A stretch of DNA of 64,000 bases from Polytrichum commune (GCA_950295325.1 OX485806.1:31064001-31128000), one strand, 5' to 3'; shown: positions 25,125 to 37,912, counted from the stretch's first letter. Made by a program: numbers and translations. The notes: generated by a model from the sequence alone, not told the origin.

Positions 25125-26472
25125 GGTCTTTAAAGATATGTCCTTTATAATGTAATTGGTGGGCAACAAGGGAGATTTTGGTTATAAATGGAGGGACAAC
25201 AATGTTGTCATGCCTTAACCTTTTATCGTCACTGGGTGCATTCTAATGAACTTGGAACTTTCATGCAACCTTTGATGTCCACGATAATTTAGCTCACTAT
25301 CACTGTTGCATTGTACCTTGTATGTGGAAACCACTTCCATTTTGAAGACTTGAGGAGAAAATTCTCGTTTCAACATGAATTTGAGAAGATCCAGCAGTTG
25401 CAAGTTGGGGTAGTCAATGCAAATATTGTTTCTTTTTTTCATTTTTCTTTTGAATTTCAAGGAGGGGATGGATGAGGGGACCTTGCTTTAAACATAGATG
25501 ATGGTATATGTTCAATATAAATATATGTGAGAATTTGAGTTCCCAAATTTGGAGTTCATATGTCTATTCTAGAGGTGGTCAAGGTTCATTCAGAAGTGAT
25601 GAGAACCTCTTAGTGAGCTTAATGCCATTTTTGAATCATGCTTGTGTCAAGGTATTGCACACATTACTAAAGATGGTTGTCCTTACGATGGGCAACACTT
25701 CTGGCCAAGAAAATTTGCTTCCTTGTAGTGGTTTCATTCATTCATTCATTCATTCAAGTCTTGGTGCCTTCTATGATCTTCAAGATCCTTTCAAAGCATT
25801 GTTCTCCTTCAAACTAAAACAAAATTGAACAAGACTTGCACCTATTTGTTCCAGAGTCATAAAAGAATCTTCATGCCAAGCTGGGGGGGGGGGGGTTCAA
25901 TAAAGATTTGATGTTGCTCCAAGATGGCTTCTCTTTTTGAGAAAGAGCCCGTGGGACTCATGGTGTCAATATAAGGCTCAAGAAAATCTCCAAAGTTGAT
26001 GGTAGCAAGAAATTTTGTTCAATCCCGAGTGGCTTAGGCTACATGGTGTCTAGATAATACATCCATTGTGGACAAAGAGGCTCTAATGAAAACATTCCTC
26101 CTATACATTGATGGCCCGTTCATTCCAATTGTACTTCACAAGACTAATTCAAATCATAGAAGTAATTTTTAGAATCAAATGTTTAGCTTCATATACAATA
26201 TTTTAGGCTATCGTCATGAACCTCCAAAGGGTGATGAATAATTTATTTACTCTATAAACAGAGTGTATTTATGTAACAATCTGTTTGTAATATTAATAGG
26301 CAATATACAATACAAGAGTGTAACAAATCAATTTAGTTTCCTTGACTATTAATTGCAATTAATGATGTTATTTCCAGCATTTCATGATTTTACATTATTA
26401 CTTTGCCTCCAGAAGTGTGTGCTGTTAGAATAGCTCATTGGTTTGCACTTTCCCACTATGAATTTATTAACC
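25125..26472. other. Intergenic, no gene seen
   Basis: It holds a short (ATTC)n run near 25736-25756 and a 13-base G run at 25883. The longest frame (25508-25828, +) has no recognisable features. Confidence 0.55.
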
Positions 26473-27794
26473 TAAGGGCCACTTTACACTAAAGCTTGAG
26501 GGCCCTTGACTTGTGATATGCAGATTATGTGATTGGTCAAGAAGCCGGAGACGGTCCAAGTTCACTTTACACAAGACCATGAAGATCCGAGGGACTATAC
26601 AAAGTCTAGCAAAAGAAAAATGTACATGGCGTCCTACATGATAACAAGTGGATAATGTTCATGATCTACATGATATTGCATTAGGCCCATCAAAAAGAGG
26701 TGGGTCTAATGCAAAACAAGGGACAATGTAATCGCCACTGCTCCTAAATTTATTATATTGCCATGTAGGGACCTAAACCCAAACATGCGTTGTAGTCCTC
26801 AACATGGTCTACTTTCAAATCACACCAAGCGTGATGGTCCATCAACTACAAAAATGGATTTATATTTCTCATGGTATGGCCTTTGGATGATTTTCAAGGG
26901 TCCTTAGAATTTCATGATCACGGCTCCTGCTCTGCATGTACACCACAAAGCTCTAGCAGAGCCTTGGCATGAAATCGAGGTTCTATGTATAGCACTAGGT
27001 ATCCATATATATGGATTGTTCTACTACTAACAGTGCAAAAAAATTGGTTTTTGTTTCTTGTTTCTTGTTTTTCGTTTTTTGGTTCGGAACAACTCAATGT
27101 AATCACTCTCACTTAGGGCCTGGCCGCACTAGGTAGTCCTAGGCCGGATACATGTAAATATTTTAGTTGGGGCAATGGTTCTAATAAGTTCTTAGCCATA
27201 ATTCATGTTGGGGCCATAACGGGACGGTCCTAATCTGCCGCACCAACACTACTTAGGAGCAAGGCCCACCAAACTATCATCCAAGTAGCCTGGCAACATA
27301 CACCCAAAAATCATCCCAACCCCTGCACTCCTCTCCCGCGCAACACCCACCTGGCAGCCACGGCATGCAACATCATTACACATCCTGCACACAGACTCCC
27401 ACACTTCCCTCGTGAATCCCTATGTGTCTATGGTAGTTGGTTCCCATGACTAAGTACATCAGGCCATCTATCATCACCTCAAGAAATATGGCCTATTAAG
27501 CTTTGTCACAACTCCAATGGACTCCAAATTGAGGGACATATGCTTCAGGTAAGCATTCTTTTTCCCTTTGCTTGGTTTAAAAAAATGTAGGTCGGATTTG
27601 GAATTTTGAGGTGTCAATTTATGAATGCAGGGTGGAAGACTACTTGATCGGTTATAAATCATTATGCTATGCTTACTACCTGCATTCCCAACCTCATTAG
27701 GGCATTTTCCAAAGCAACTTGCTTGGTCAATGTTTGATTTTTAAAATTTTCATTGAATTCCACCATTTCACGTATGCTCTACATCACCTATCAT

Positions 27795-28865
27795 CATGCT
27801 ACTTTAATATAGGGAAATTTGATAAAATTCCCTATTTTCCCTATATTAGCAGGTGTTGTCATTCTTTTATTAAGGACTGCAAGCCAAACGCAATTTGGTG
27901 GGTGTTCATGCTTGCTCTGGACCGAGTCGCAACGGAGCCAGCTAAAGTCGTGTCCCGCCTTCAAGGTTTGAACACTCTCTGTGGTCAACAAGCAACACAA
28001 CTCCAAGCACTCATTGTGACCCTGAATGGACTCTGCAATGTTTCAGGATCACATGACAAAGTTGCCATTGCTGTGATTGACTAGTTTGACACGGTCTTGC
28101 ATGGATCGTATTCTGTAAACGTCAGTGATGCGTGGGCATATTTGCAAGACCTCGGAGGGTTCAATATCGAATCTTTGGCAAAGTTGGTGCCTTGGAGCGT
28201 TCGATTGCAGGTTTGGTGGATGGGATCTCTAGAGTTTTTGCCCAGCGAGACTCGGACAATGAACCCGACAAAAATGTTGAATTGTTACCAGTTCTACCGC
28301 ATATGCTTGTCAAGACCCGAACCTCTGAAGTCTCCCGTTTGATTCTCCAGTTTAGGCCTCACCTTATTGCAACTGGGTGGGCGCCTTCTTCAATTGAACA
28401 AATCGAGCGAGACCATCGCAACGTGCTACACGCGTATAATGTTGAACCTTGGTTTGTTTCAAGTGTCAACCGATGTAGTGTTGAGCGAACAAGTTTTGAC
28501 AAAAGTTTGGCTCCTACCAATGGTCGCTTCGAGGGACTTTGTGAGTTTTGTGGAACACTTGCGACAATGTTCCCAAACACAGTGCCGGTCAAGGCGGACT
28601 TTTGTGTCATTGGGTGGAAAAAGAACTACCATTGATAGAATAAAACGGACTTCTCCCTCGAAGGAATCGTACAGGCAAAGCAATACAAACATCTGCAAAC
28701 ATTAGTTTGATTATAGGCTCATGGCCTCCTTACAATACAACAATTCCTTATGTTTACTTCGCATTTGTATGGCATCCCTAATTTTCCCTATATTAGCAAG
28801 CGGCTTTGACCCTATAATACGCTAGAAGAGGTAATATAGGTTTTTCCCTATATTAAAGTAGCATG
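27795..28865 (+). mobile_element. hAT-type element with decayed transposase (1,071 bp)
   Basis: Terminal inverted repeats of at least 23 bp begin CATGCTACTTTAATATAGGG and are matched exactly at the other end. The flanks are CCTATCAT (27787-27794) and CCTATCAC (28866-28873), an 8-bp target duplication with one difference, as expected for hAT. The motif ttccctatattagcaag/g lies subterminally at both ends. The element sits inside the 26476-33983 Harbinger element and so is younger than it. Confidence 0.88.
27866..28710 (+). pseudogene. hAT-like transposase remnant
   Basis: The first part reads AIWWVFMLALDRVA...LQGLNTLCGQQATQLQAL. A frame change near 28100-28130 leads to IERDHRNVLHAYNVEP, SFDKSLAPTNGRFEGLCEFC and FPNTVPVKADFCVIGW. 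Then come two in-frame stops at about 28633-28638 and TDFSLEGIVQAKQYKHL. From memory this matches the C-terminal half of a hAT-like transposase family common in plants and oomycetes (FPNT..VE.DFS...WEK...SL.DLSLEG...KQ). The N-terminal BED finger and catalytic front part are absent, so it cannot act alone. Confidence 0.75.
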
Positions 28866-29391
28866 CCTATCACTCATTTGTAAGTGTATCATTGAATCCT
28901 AGCTCCCATTGTTTGTTGGCAATCCTAGCTTGTAGTTTGGCCTCCCTTCATGATGTTTGTGGCAATTTTTTCTTGCCAATCAATCCTCTGCCATGCATAA
29001 TATTCTGGATGCTCAGAATTTCAAGCGAGGCCATTTGTGATTGGAAATGCCATATTTTGTGTGGGTTCTAGAGAAGACATGTATCATCTTCATTTTGTCT
29101 ATATTGCTTCTTTGTTGAGTTTAATATTTGTATTTTGTGGTTTCTACTGATTGAGCACTTATTTCAGTTCTTTTTCAACATTTGTCTATATATTCTAGGT
29201 TTAGGAGGCCCACATCTAACCACACACAACACCATTATAGGTGTTACAAATATTGAAGCAACTAAATAACATTCACATACGTTAATTTGTAGGACAAATA
29301 ACATGGAGGCATCACGATGGGTTCCCTAATCATGGCAGGATAACATACGAGCCACCTGCTTGCATATCTTCCCCCTCATGGAGATGACTGC

Positions 29392-29712
29392 ATGTGGGAG
29401 CTGAATGAAGACTACAACAATTTACATGCTCTCATGGTTTGCTTTGATGACGAGCATCAACTTGAACAATCTACGATAGGAGAGTCTCTTTTTGCAATGA
29501 TCAAAGATGAACCGATTGGGTTTGAAGGCCCTGCAAGACATGTTGTGAAAGATGCTATGGAGGATTCATTCATTTTGTGTTGTAAGGGAGAGATTGGCTA
29601 TAGTAAACAAGGCTTTAAATGCCCTCACAATCTACATATTCTTTCCTTGTACCGTTCCTACTCTCTACCCATGAATGGCATTGGCCTTACATATTATGAT
29701 TGCATGCAATGA
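29392..29712 (+). CDS. Unrecognised open frame inside the Harbinger element
   Basis: About 106 codons start ATGTGGGAGCTG. I recognise no family. It lies upstream of the transposase remnant within the same element. It may be a shortened part of an element-encoded protein or chance. Confidence 0.25.
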   Translation: MWELNEDYNNLHALMVCFDDEHQLEQSTIGESLFAMIKDEPIGFEGPARHVVKDAMEDSFILCCKGEIGYSKQGFKCPHNLHILSLYRSYSLPMNGIGLTYYDCMQ

Positions 29713-30475
29713 ACAAAAAATATGAGTGAAACCCAGGATTGCAAAATGGTGGGTGCACAATAATGAAGATACATCTTTCAATCTGCCACTATGGCCATTT
29801 GTACATAATTATAAACGCTTGAAATCAAAATTAAGCTTGGTTTTTTGTATAATGAGCCAACCTCCACTATAACAAATTTGTTCCTATGCATTGCACTTGC
29901 AAAGCACTGCCTTTTTCCATTGCATGTAGTTGACTACATTCAAATGGTTTCATGTTTTGTGATTGAATTCTCATGTTTTTCGTGTCTTCATTCTTTCTAG
30001 CAATTACATGCGGGTGAGGCTCTCACATCCGTTGGCCTTCATGTTCAATCCAACTCTAATCAAGGTGAGGCCTCATGAGCATGATGTCCCAAATATCACT
30101 CTCCCTACCCTCGCAATGTTCCCTCTTTGGGTGGCATTCTTGGCATGTAGGGAAGTCCACCCTGGTGTCCACACCTCCCCCCATGCTGAACTTGCCATCA
30201 ACCCTTTGAACCACCAACACCGACCTTCATTAGTGCAATTAGCCAACATCAAAGCTATCATGTCCACCATGCTCTCATGCATAAAGGTTGCAATCATAAT
30301 TATGAACATGTACATTATTATCTCTAAGCCCTTTAGTGCACACGCGTAGTCAAGGAAAAGGGTGAGGGAGGTAGAGGGACTTGGATTACATGTGAAAGTT
30401 TGGCAACGATAATGACAACCAAGATGACTGTATGAGAAGCAAACCATTGACCTCCTCACATGGCACATAGGGATC

Positions 30476-31325
30476 TTGGATGACAAGTGGTACCTAAAAC
30501 CACACTCTAGTTCTTGGTTCGAGGAGTTCTTTTTCCGTATCTATATGCTTAACATGTTCTACTCCATATTGCACATAAGGAGGAGGACATTTGAGAGGCT
30601 AGTGCACGACATTGGACCTTTCATTAAGAGGCAATGTAGTACCTATAGGCAACCTATTGGCGTGGAAAAAAGAGTTGTGGTTACACTTTTCAAACTAATG
30701 CATGGTGCCCCTATGTTGTTTGTGGCCAACAAGGCTGCTATTGACATACCATACATGACATACTTTTGGAAGTATGTCCCACCATTTGTTGCTACTATGG
30801 TCGCCTCATAGCATGGCCAGCTAGGAGGAGACTTGCTTCGGACACTAAAAGATTCCAGTCCAAGTAATGGTTTCCAAATTGCTCGGGTGCTATAGATGAC
30901 TCCCGCATCTATATAAACGCTCCATCTAACAATATTGTCACATCAGACCATCACAATAGGTACAAATCATTTCCTATACTACTCCAAGGAGTAATGGATA
31001 GCCGGTGCCACTTTACCTTGTTGAATACATGACTGCCATGCTCACTACAAAACAATGTGCATTTCATAGGCACTGAAGTATACAATAAGATGTAGGCTAG
31101 GATCATGGGCGATTCCCATGATGATTTGATGGGACTACCTACAAAGCTATCATTTCCTTCTTGTATTGTCACAAATTGGGGTTATCCACTCTTGAGCTGG
31201 TGCATCGCACCATTCAAGATGGGTTCCATGGGTACAACATTGACATTGGAAGAGGATTGATTCAACTTGAAGCTCACATTGTAAGTGCATTCATTGATGA
31301 AGCCATCATTATAAAGCATTTGTCA
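30476..31325 (+). pseudogene. PIF/Harbinger transposase (DDE_Tnp_4 type), decayed
   Basis: The open first part (111 codons from 30476) reads FERLVHDIGPFIKRQ, then RQPIGVEKRVVVTLFKLMHG, the helical N-terminal region of plant Harbinger transposases. Beyond a stop at 30809 the homology continues: FPNCSGAIDDSRIYINAPS (the first catalytic Asp in GAID), HNRYKSFPILLQGVMD (about 30955-31000), then GYPLLSWCIAPFK near 31185 and a FNLK remnant near 31265. Stops interrupt the later part and the second Asp region is unclear. It would have cut and joined the ends of this element family, including the MITEs at 6393 and 53992. Confidence 0.85.
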
Positions 31326-31689
31326 TGACTAGCAGTCCTTTGTACATCCAATTCATATAATTTCCGGTCCTTGTCTATGGTGAGTACGTCTTTTTGTGCA
31401 ATTCAAACCTCCCTCTATTGCAACTTGATGCGCAATAGGTATTCGTTATTAAAGTCCTTGACAAAGTCGATTGAGTTGCTAGTTCCCACTTTGAGTTGCT
31501 TGCAACCCGTGGACCCAGGCATTCCATCACCTAGAGTGTCGTCGCCCGGAAACTCCGATGTAGCTATAAACAATTAGGGAGTGTTGAGTATAGCATTAGA
31601 CACCGTTGGACCTAGAACAATAGTTGTAGCGGGCACCCAAGAAGGATTGCCACCTCAGCCACAATGCTTTGGTGTTGGACCCACCACCA

Positions 31690-32242
31690 CGTCAAAGTCC
31701 ACAACACCCTTGCCCTTGGCAAAATCTGTTTCTTCCCTACCAACTCCTCCATTTCATTAAACATTGCCTCACTAAATTCAAGTGACATCTTCCTAGACTT
31801 TGACAGAAAAAATAAAATTACTCCACTTTATTCATGCCCCACTAGTCCGTGGAACTGGTGGCCTCTAGATAAGCCTTGATTTTTTTTGTAGTCCCTGATT
31901 AACCCATTCCATTTGTTTATTAATTGATCTACATGTCTTTCTTTGAATCCTACCATTGCCATACACCCAAAGCAACACCTATTTCCAAGCCGTTGTGCCA
32001 TAAACAAATTTGGCACGTGATGGTTGCTTTGCATTGTGTCTCCCGTCTCACTCTACACGTTTCTCACCTATGAAAATGAGCATATCTTGCTTTGTCCAAT
32101 TGGGACCTCTAGTGCTCTGAGTGGGTTGTAACTGAGATTGAGAAAAGACTATATTGGGATGACCTCTACCCATACGGCCCACAAGATCCCTTGCCCCACT
32201 ACTAAAAGTTGCAATTGGCAAAGGTTGTGTCAAGAACCTCAA
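31690..32242 (-). pseudogene. Harbinger Myb/trihelix-like accessory gene, decayed
   Basis: Read leftward, RGPNWTKQDMLIFIGEKRVE (about 32140-32050) is followed, near a frame change, by VPNLFMAQRLGNRCCFGCM, then VDQLINKWNGLIRDYKK (about 31930-31880). The spacing W...(about 55)...W..L..DYK fits the trihelix/Myb-like fold of Harbinger accessory proteins. It converges with the transposase remnant, as is common in these elements. It lacks the NAM-type tail seen in the element at 23227. Confidence 0.65.
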
Positions 32243-32249
32243 AATATTG

Positions 32250-33975
32250 AGATATCACACAATCCCCGTCCACTCCACCCAGTGTGGTTGGCCCACCAAT
32301 ATTTGTTTCTAGCCCAAAAGAAGCCTCCGTTGTGGCATCTATGGCAAAAATATATGCAGCTAGGAAAACAAAGCATGGACCCACTAAGGAGTTGTAAGCA
32401 CCACACGTACTATACATACACACAAACACTTAGCAATCGATAAACAACCCAAAATATATATATATAAAATTTGATTGCTTCAAACCTACCAATTCAAATC
32501 GCATTAGTGTGAAGATTTCCAACCCCAACACAAGATTGGAATAACATAAATGTGGAGCCAACATTGACATGAAAGCTTATGGATGCAAACATCAAGAATG
32601 CAGAAGCCACAGAAATTGAACTCCCAATATCCAAGGTAAATGGTTGAACACTATATGCCATTTGGCCATTTCAAAACTACACATGAATTTTCAATAGCAT
32701 AGTCAACCTATACCTATTCTATATGTGATGAAGGTTGGTTGCAAAGCTCCCAAAATGGTAGTAGACCCTTTGATTCATGTACCAAGTGACTGCATCAACC
32801 CCAACTGCAATTCCAATTCCACATGAAGTTGATTGTAGGGCCAAGACTACCAAAAACTATCACAAGCACATGCAAAACAATTCGCACCAAGATTTTGGTC
32901 ATGGCCGCCAATCCCAAATGACCTTGCCAATTGACAACAATGGGAATATGGATTAAAATTGGGTTGAACATGAGGGATTACAAATGGGGAACTTTCCAAA
33001 AGTATGGAATATGAGGGCATGGAATGGAGAAACGAGAGTGAACACAAAAATGTATAGTAGAAGCAAAAATTAACCACATCCACATAAATTTAGCCAAAGT
33101 TGAACTAAATTTGGGCCATGCTTGCAAGCACACTATATTTCTTGCATCAAGAATAGACAGCAAATTTGGCACATCCCCAAAGTGGCCCACACACCCCAAA
33201 GAGCAAGAGTATCGAAATTCCTTTGGCATACCTTTGCATGGGCTCACCTACAAGGACTCTACAACCGCAAGCAAGTAGAAACAAGATGAAAATTTACCAA
33301 ATCTTGCTTCCAGAAGAACCATGCCACCTCCTAAACGGTTGCCAGAAGGCCACGCAACCAAATCTTGGGTGGCCATGTAGAACACCCAGTAATCTCTTCC
33401 ATGCCAAAAGAAAAAGAAATAGCAAAGGGAGACCAAGATTATGCACATGGGATCTTCAAGGAAGATACAAGTGGCTAAACTCAAAACCACTACACAAGAA
33501 GGTTAGAGCCTCCAACTCTAGTCACTTGCAACTTCACAAGGGAATTGCCGCCCTCAAGGACCCGCAATTCCAAACCTTGTGCCCTGGCAAATCACCCTAA
33601 AAACTCCCCTTGAGCTGGTGGATTAGCTCTACTCATGCCCTCCTATGATCAAAACCCTAACCCTACCCACAAACCACGTACTCAACATGTCATCCTCAAT
33701 CATGCTCACATCACTCCTTCACCACTCCCACAGACAAGCACAAACAAATGGGTGACATCATGAAATGTAACTTGCTTACCTCTCAAGTCAACCTTGACCG
33801 CATCTATCCAATTTGGGGATGACATCCCAACTCAATTGCCCTTCAAAAACCCTTAATTGACCTAGGGAGCAACCTTCACCTTCTAGTGTGAAGTGAACTT
33901 GGATGGTGGTTGATCTTTTCAACGAATGAGAGATTTTAGAATGCAATGGTCACGGGCCCTTAGTCTCGTGTGTGA
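32250..33975. other. Right non-coding part of the long Harbinger element
   Basis: No conserved protein is seen. The 33166-33600 (+) frame is open but unrecognised. A short TA run lies at about 32455-32465. Confidence 0.45.
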
Positions 33976-34219
33976 AGTGGCCCTAAACCTCAATTTGTGA
34001 CAAAAATGCAAAGAGCATATATTGGTATGCAATCTTCGTAAGTGGTTACATAGGTTTGCTTGCAATGGTTAGTATTGGGCAAGTGTTGAGCTTTACTAAC
34101 CCAAACAATGACCCATCATATTTATCCTCATAATGATATGGGAGGTGATTGTTTTGGGAGAAAGTTAAAATCGTTATGCATCCAAATAAAAATGTTTAGA
34201 TAAGACATGTCTATCTTAC

Positions 34220-34246
34220 TATATATATATATATATATATATATAT
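34220..34246 (+). repeat. (AT)n microsatellite
   Basis: There are about 13 AT units. Confidence 0.95.
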
Positions 34247-34303
34247 TCATAGACATGTGTGTGCGTGCCTACACATGCAATGGTGTTTATTTCAAAACCT
34301 CTA

Positions 34304-34452
34304 TCATAACATTATTTAGATCCATAATAATGTTCAGTGGAATTGACATTATTATGCAGAATATTCCTCCCATTCACATTGAATGTGAAAAATATTTTGC
34401 ATAATATTGTCAGTCTCACAGAACACTATTATGGATCTAAATAATGTTATGA
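34304..34452. repeat. Hairpin MITE-like inverted repeat (149 bp)
   Basis: The left arm tcataacattatttagatcc...tgttc and the right arm gaacactattatggatctaa...gttatga pair over most of the length, with inner arms gacattattatgca / gcataatattgtc. Similar sequence (cataacattattcaaatcc, gggactgacagtatt) lies near 8690-8760, so it is dispersed. No clear target duplication was found. Confidence 0.75.
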
Positions 34453-37261
34453 TTGCACCATATATACCCACATAACAAAATACTTACACCACATAGACGG
34501 TATTAAAATTGTCAATTGACGCGTTGAATATAGGTACTAAAATCTATTAAAACAAATTATATGATTACCATTGGAGCAAGACCACATGTCCACATTATAG
34601 ACACTTCTAAACAATTTAGAGGTGAATCTTACCATAGAGGGCGTTCACATGTTCTCAATATCATTAATTTAGAGGTATTCTCTTCATAGTCTCTTCTAAA
34701 CGCCTCTACCCCTTGTAATATGCAGCTTATAGAGGGGAGAGTTTCAATGCCTCTATCACCATATTCGTTAATTTGGGATTTTTTTCAGCATTTTGAGACA
34801 ATTACAAATATAAGAACATGGATAAAATCACACATATATTGGGGAATGTTGTAAGATGCAAATACTTTGAAGCGGGTGTTCATATCAAGAACCCAATTAA
34901 GAAATCATATCAACCCAAACATTAGACCATGTTGTTGTGGTCCATATATTAATTTGAGACAAGAGAAAGTCTCAAATAAACGAATATAGTGATCTCTATA
35001 AGGGAGTCAACTATCAATTCCTCACAACCTTTGACCAAAAAGAATCTAGCTTCAACTCTTTCTATGCAAATCTAGAGCCTTGTATATTGTAAGATATTAG
35101 TTTTCATCATGGGACCACAACTTAGAGTGTTTATATGGAGTGACCATGTGGAACACATAATGGGACTCTCGAAACTAAAGATACTTGATTTGAATTAATG
35201 ATTATTGTAGATAATGATGATGTTCTTAGCAATTAGAACATAATTTCAATGCATGAAAATTTGAAGTCAATATGCAAAAGTGCAAAAGGTTCAAATTTTT
35301 ATGGGTAGATGACCCAAGCTCATAGCACGTTATTGTGATGGTTTTGGGTCATCTACCAATAAAAACTGGAAGGTGTGGTACATGGAGGACACTCTCCAAA
35401 TCAATATGAGCTTATTGTACAAGAATTTAGAGTGTCGGGTTTGGGTGGGGTAATGGTTTTAGCATACTCTACATTGTGATGGACGTTCTATATCATCTTT
35501 ACATATGCCAATTTAGAGTGTTTGCACATGAAAATGTTTTTACCATAACAAACTCTAATCGACAAAAATATGGGCGACCTTCCTAGCAATTGATATTAGG
35601 TGCAACCTACCACTTATGATCCTCCCAATCCTACTGAGGGTATCCAAGTGAACCAAATATTGATATCCAACCATGTGGGAGACATGTGTTGGCCGGCTTG
35701 TTCGCGCCCATTCAAGGTGTTCATGGGCAAAAGGAGCCAGTAGTCATGAGGGCCCCTCTAAATCTCATAATGTTTGTTTTGGGATTACACATAGATTCAT
35801 ACCAACTCATGAACAAAGCAACACCATAATTCATGCCCCTGGGAACATCGGAGTTGTCTTTCTTTCTTTGTGTAGGGAATCTCAAATTATCATGGTCGGT
35901 TAATTTATTTCTTGACACCCGTGGATGCCTATATTCTTAAACTACATTATAAATAGGTTGATAACCATCCACAACATGTATAAACGGCCAACACCTTGAG
36001 TGAACTTTTAGTAATGTTGTGTTACTAGGTTAAATACACGAGAAATGAGAGGACGAAACTTGGAGAGGGAGAAGGGTTGACATATGCAGAATTGTAGACT
36101 ATTGAGATTATAAATATTCACTGCAAACATTGGTTTTTCAAAACTACACATTTTACACCTATTATTGTGGCCCACTAATGTTGACATACCACGATAATGT
36201 TAGTCCATGTAATTTTCCTTGACCCACATAGTCTTGAGCCCACACTATTACATGTTCAAAACTTAGAATATGAAATCTATTTTTTAAATAAGAACATTAG
36301 TAATTGTGGATTGAAATTTTAATATCAATATTATACCAAAATTATAAAAATTGTAAACATTTCATCATTTGGTAAGCCATCTTAATTCTCAACTTTATCT
36401 AGCGTATTGTTCAAACCTATAGTTTGTCTATTTCATCAACCCACCATATCACCAACCAATGTAGCCACCTTAGTGAACAAGATGAAGAAGTTTTGGGTCT
36501 TGCCTAGGTTTGTTTGTTTGGTTAGGGCTAGTTAGAGTTTGTTAGAGCCCCCAACAAGTTTGAAACCGCATTTGATGAATTGAACGGCACACTACGGCTT
36601 GCTAATGTGGAAACACCTTTGGGGAATGAAAACGGGGTGTCACTACTCATGTTTTGTCTGGGCTCTCATCTAAACCGAGTCTTAGAGCCACACCAAACCA
36701 CATACCACTCAACTATAGGAGTCCGATTAAGATAAGTAACCTAATTAGACATGTCGGCCTTATTCTATGTGGCATTATAACATGGTTGTTGACTATCCAC
36801 TACATGTAAGTATAACCAGCCAACACATTTAGTGAACTGCTTGTGATGTCATGTAGCTAGATTAAGTTATAGTCGAACCACCTATTCCCGAATAGGACCC
36901 CATGGGGAATTTGTAGGTGCAATAATTTTGATCAGTCCGGGACCAAATTTTGATTAGGCCGGAACCAACAATGCCATGACACATGGCCATGTTTCCAATG
37001 CTTAAACGAGGAGTAATGAACGGTTATGGCAGACTATAGACATTGGAAATATGTTTGTGCCAACTTTGGGCTTAAAAAAATCGTAATAATTTCATTTTAA
37101 GAATAAAATTACCAAAAAAAAAGTTGTAGTCCTCTTTATTTCTACCTTCCTGCGTGGGAAAAATTTGCACCGCTTTATACTTCTCCGGATTTGGCACATA
37201 ATCTCTTCAGTGGTCGGTTACAACACCTCTACTCTAAAATGTTAACCAAACATAATGGTGT
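34453..37261. other. Intergenic, repeats only
   Basis: No gene was recognised. A repeated block (atccac-acatgta...ggccaacac...agtgaac...tgt-actaggtta) occurs at about 35955-36035 and again at about 36785-36870. A hairpin is listed separately. Confidence 0.5.
35296..35365. repeat. 21-bp hairpin
   Basis: The arms 35296-35316 (tttttatgggtagatgaccca) and 35345-35365 pair at 20 of 21 positions around a 28-base loop. Confidence 0.85.
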
Positions 37262-37265
37262 CTAG

Positions 37266-37912
37266 GAAGATTTTTGGGCATAATCGGTTGAGATCCTAGT
37301 GTTTCCAAGTCCAACCGGTCACATGTTAACATCTTTCAGTTTTTCTATATTAATTTGAGATATATTCTCTAAATTCCTCTAAAATGATTGGTTATTATCC
37401 TGAAGTCTTGAACTTCAACCGGTTATTTCTCAAACTCAACCGGTTCATCTACAACTAACTGCCGGTTCTCCCCTTTCATTGAAATGGACAAAACTTGGAG
37501 AGAGAGAGAGATGCAAATTTAAAGCTGCTTTCAAGCTCCTTAAGTTATAACCCCCTCTTGAATACACAATGACTTTTTGGAAGCAAGAATATACCAATGT
37601 CATTACTTCAAAAGTGATATTAAAAGGAGAGCTTTAATTTCGACTCGGGATTATTTGTTTGGCGAATTTTGGTCACATAATTAATCGAGGTGTGCCTTTA
37701 GCCTGTGAAAGGGGAGAATCAACTGCTATTTACAGATGAACCGGTTGAGTTTGAGAAATAACTGATTGAAGTTAAGGAAATTTACCGACCATTTAGAGGA
37801 ATCTATAGAATATGCCTCCAATTAATATAGGAAAAACCGAAAGATGTCAACATGTAGTAACCGGTTGGACTTGGGAACACTAGGATCTCCAATTATGTCC
37901 AAAAATCTCCCC
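37266..37912. mobile_element. Element with ~220-bp terminal inverted repeats, ACCGGTT-rich
   Basis: The left arm (37266-37488) and right arm (37712-37912) are diverged reverse complements end to end. Shared parts are agatttttggrcataat, gagatcctagtgtt-ccaag, tccaaccggt, tttcrgtttttc, tttctcaaactcaaccggtt and ttctcccctttca. The ~220-bp middle is AT-rich and non-coding. Single arms of the same repeat occur at about 42390-42615, 50140-50320 plus 50622-50670, 51100-51320 and 52078-52270. It is an unnamed non-coding fold-back or MITE family; superfamily unknown because target duplications are not evident. Confidence 0.75.

Larger units (their letters stand above)
26476..33983 (+). mobile_element. 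Decayed long PIF/Harbinger element (7.5 kb) with a nested hAT
   Basis: The left end reads GGGCCACTTTACAC, then AGGGCCCTTGAC. The right end, complemented, reads GGGCCACTTCACACACGAG, then AAGGGCCCGTGACC. TAA flanks both ends (26473-26475 and 33984-33986). Each end also has a second inner copy ~80 bp inside (tccaagttcactttacac at about 26558; ccaagttcacttcacac complemented at about 33885-33905). This shared architecture argues that the two ends belong together. Inside lie a PIF/Harbinger transposase pseudogene (+), a converging Myb-like pseudogene (-) and a hAT insertion at 27795-28865. The two end sequences could instead come from different family members. Confidence 0.7.
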
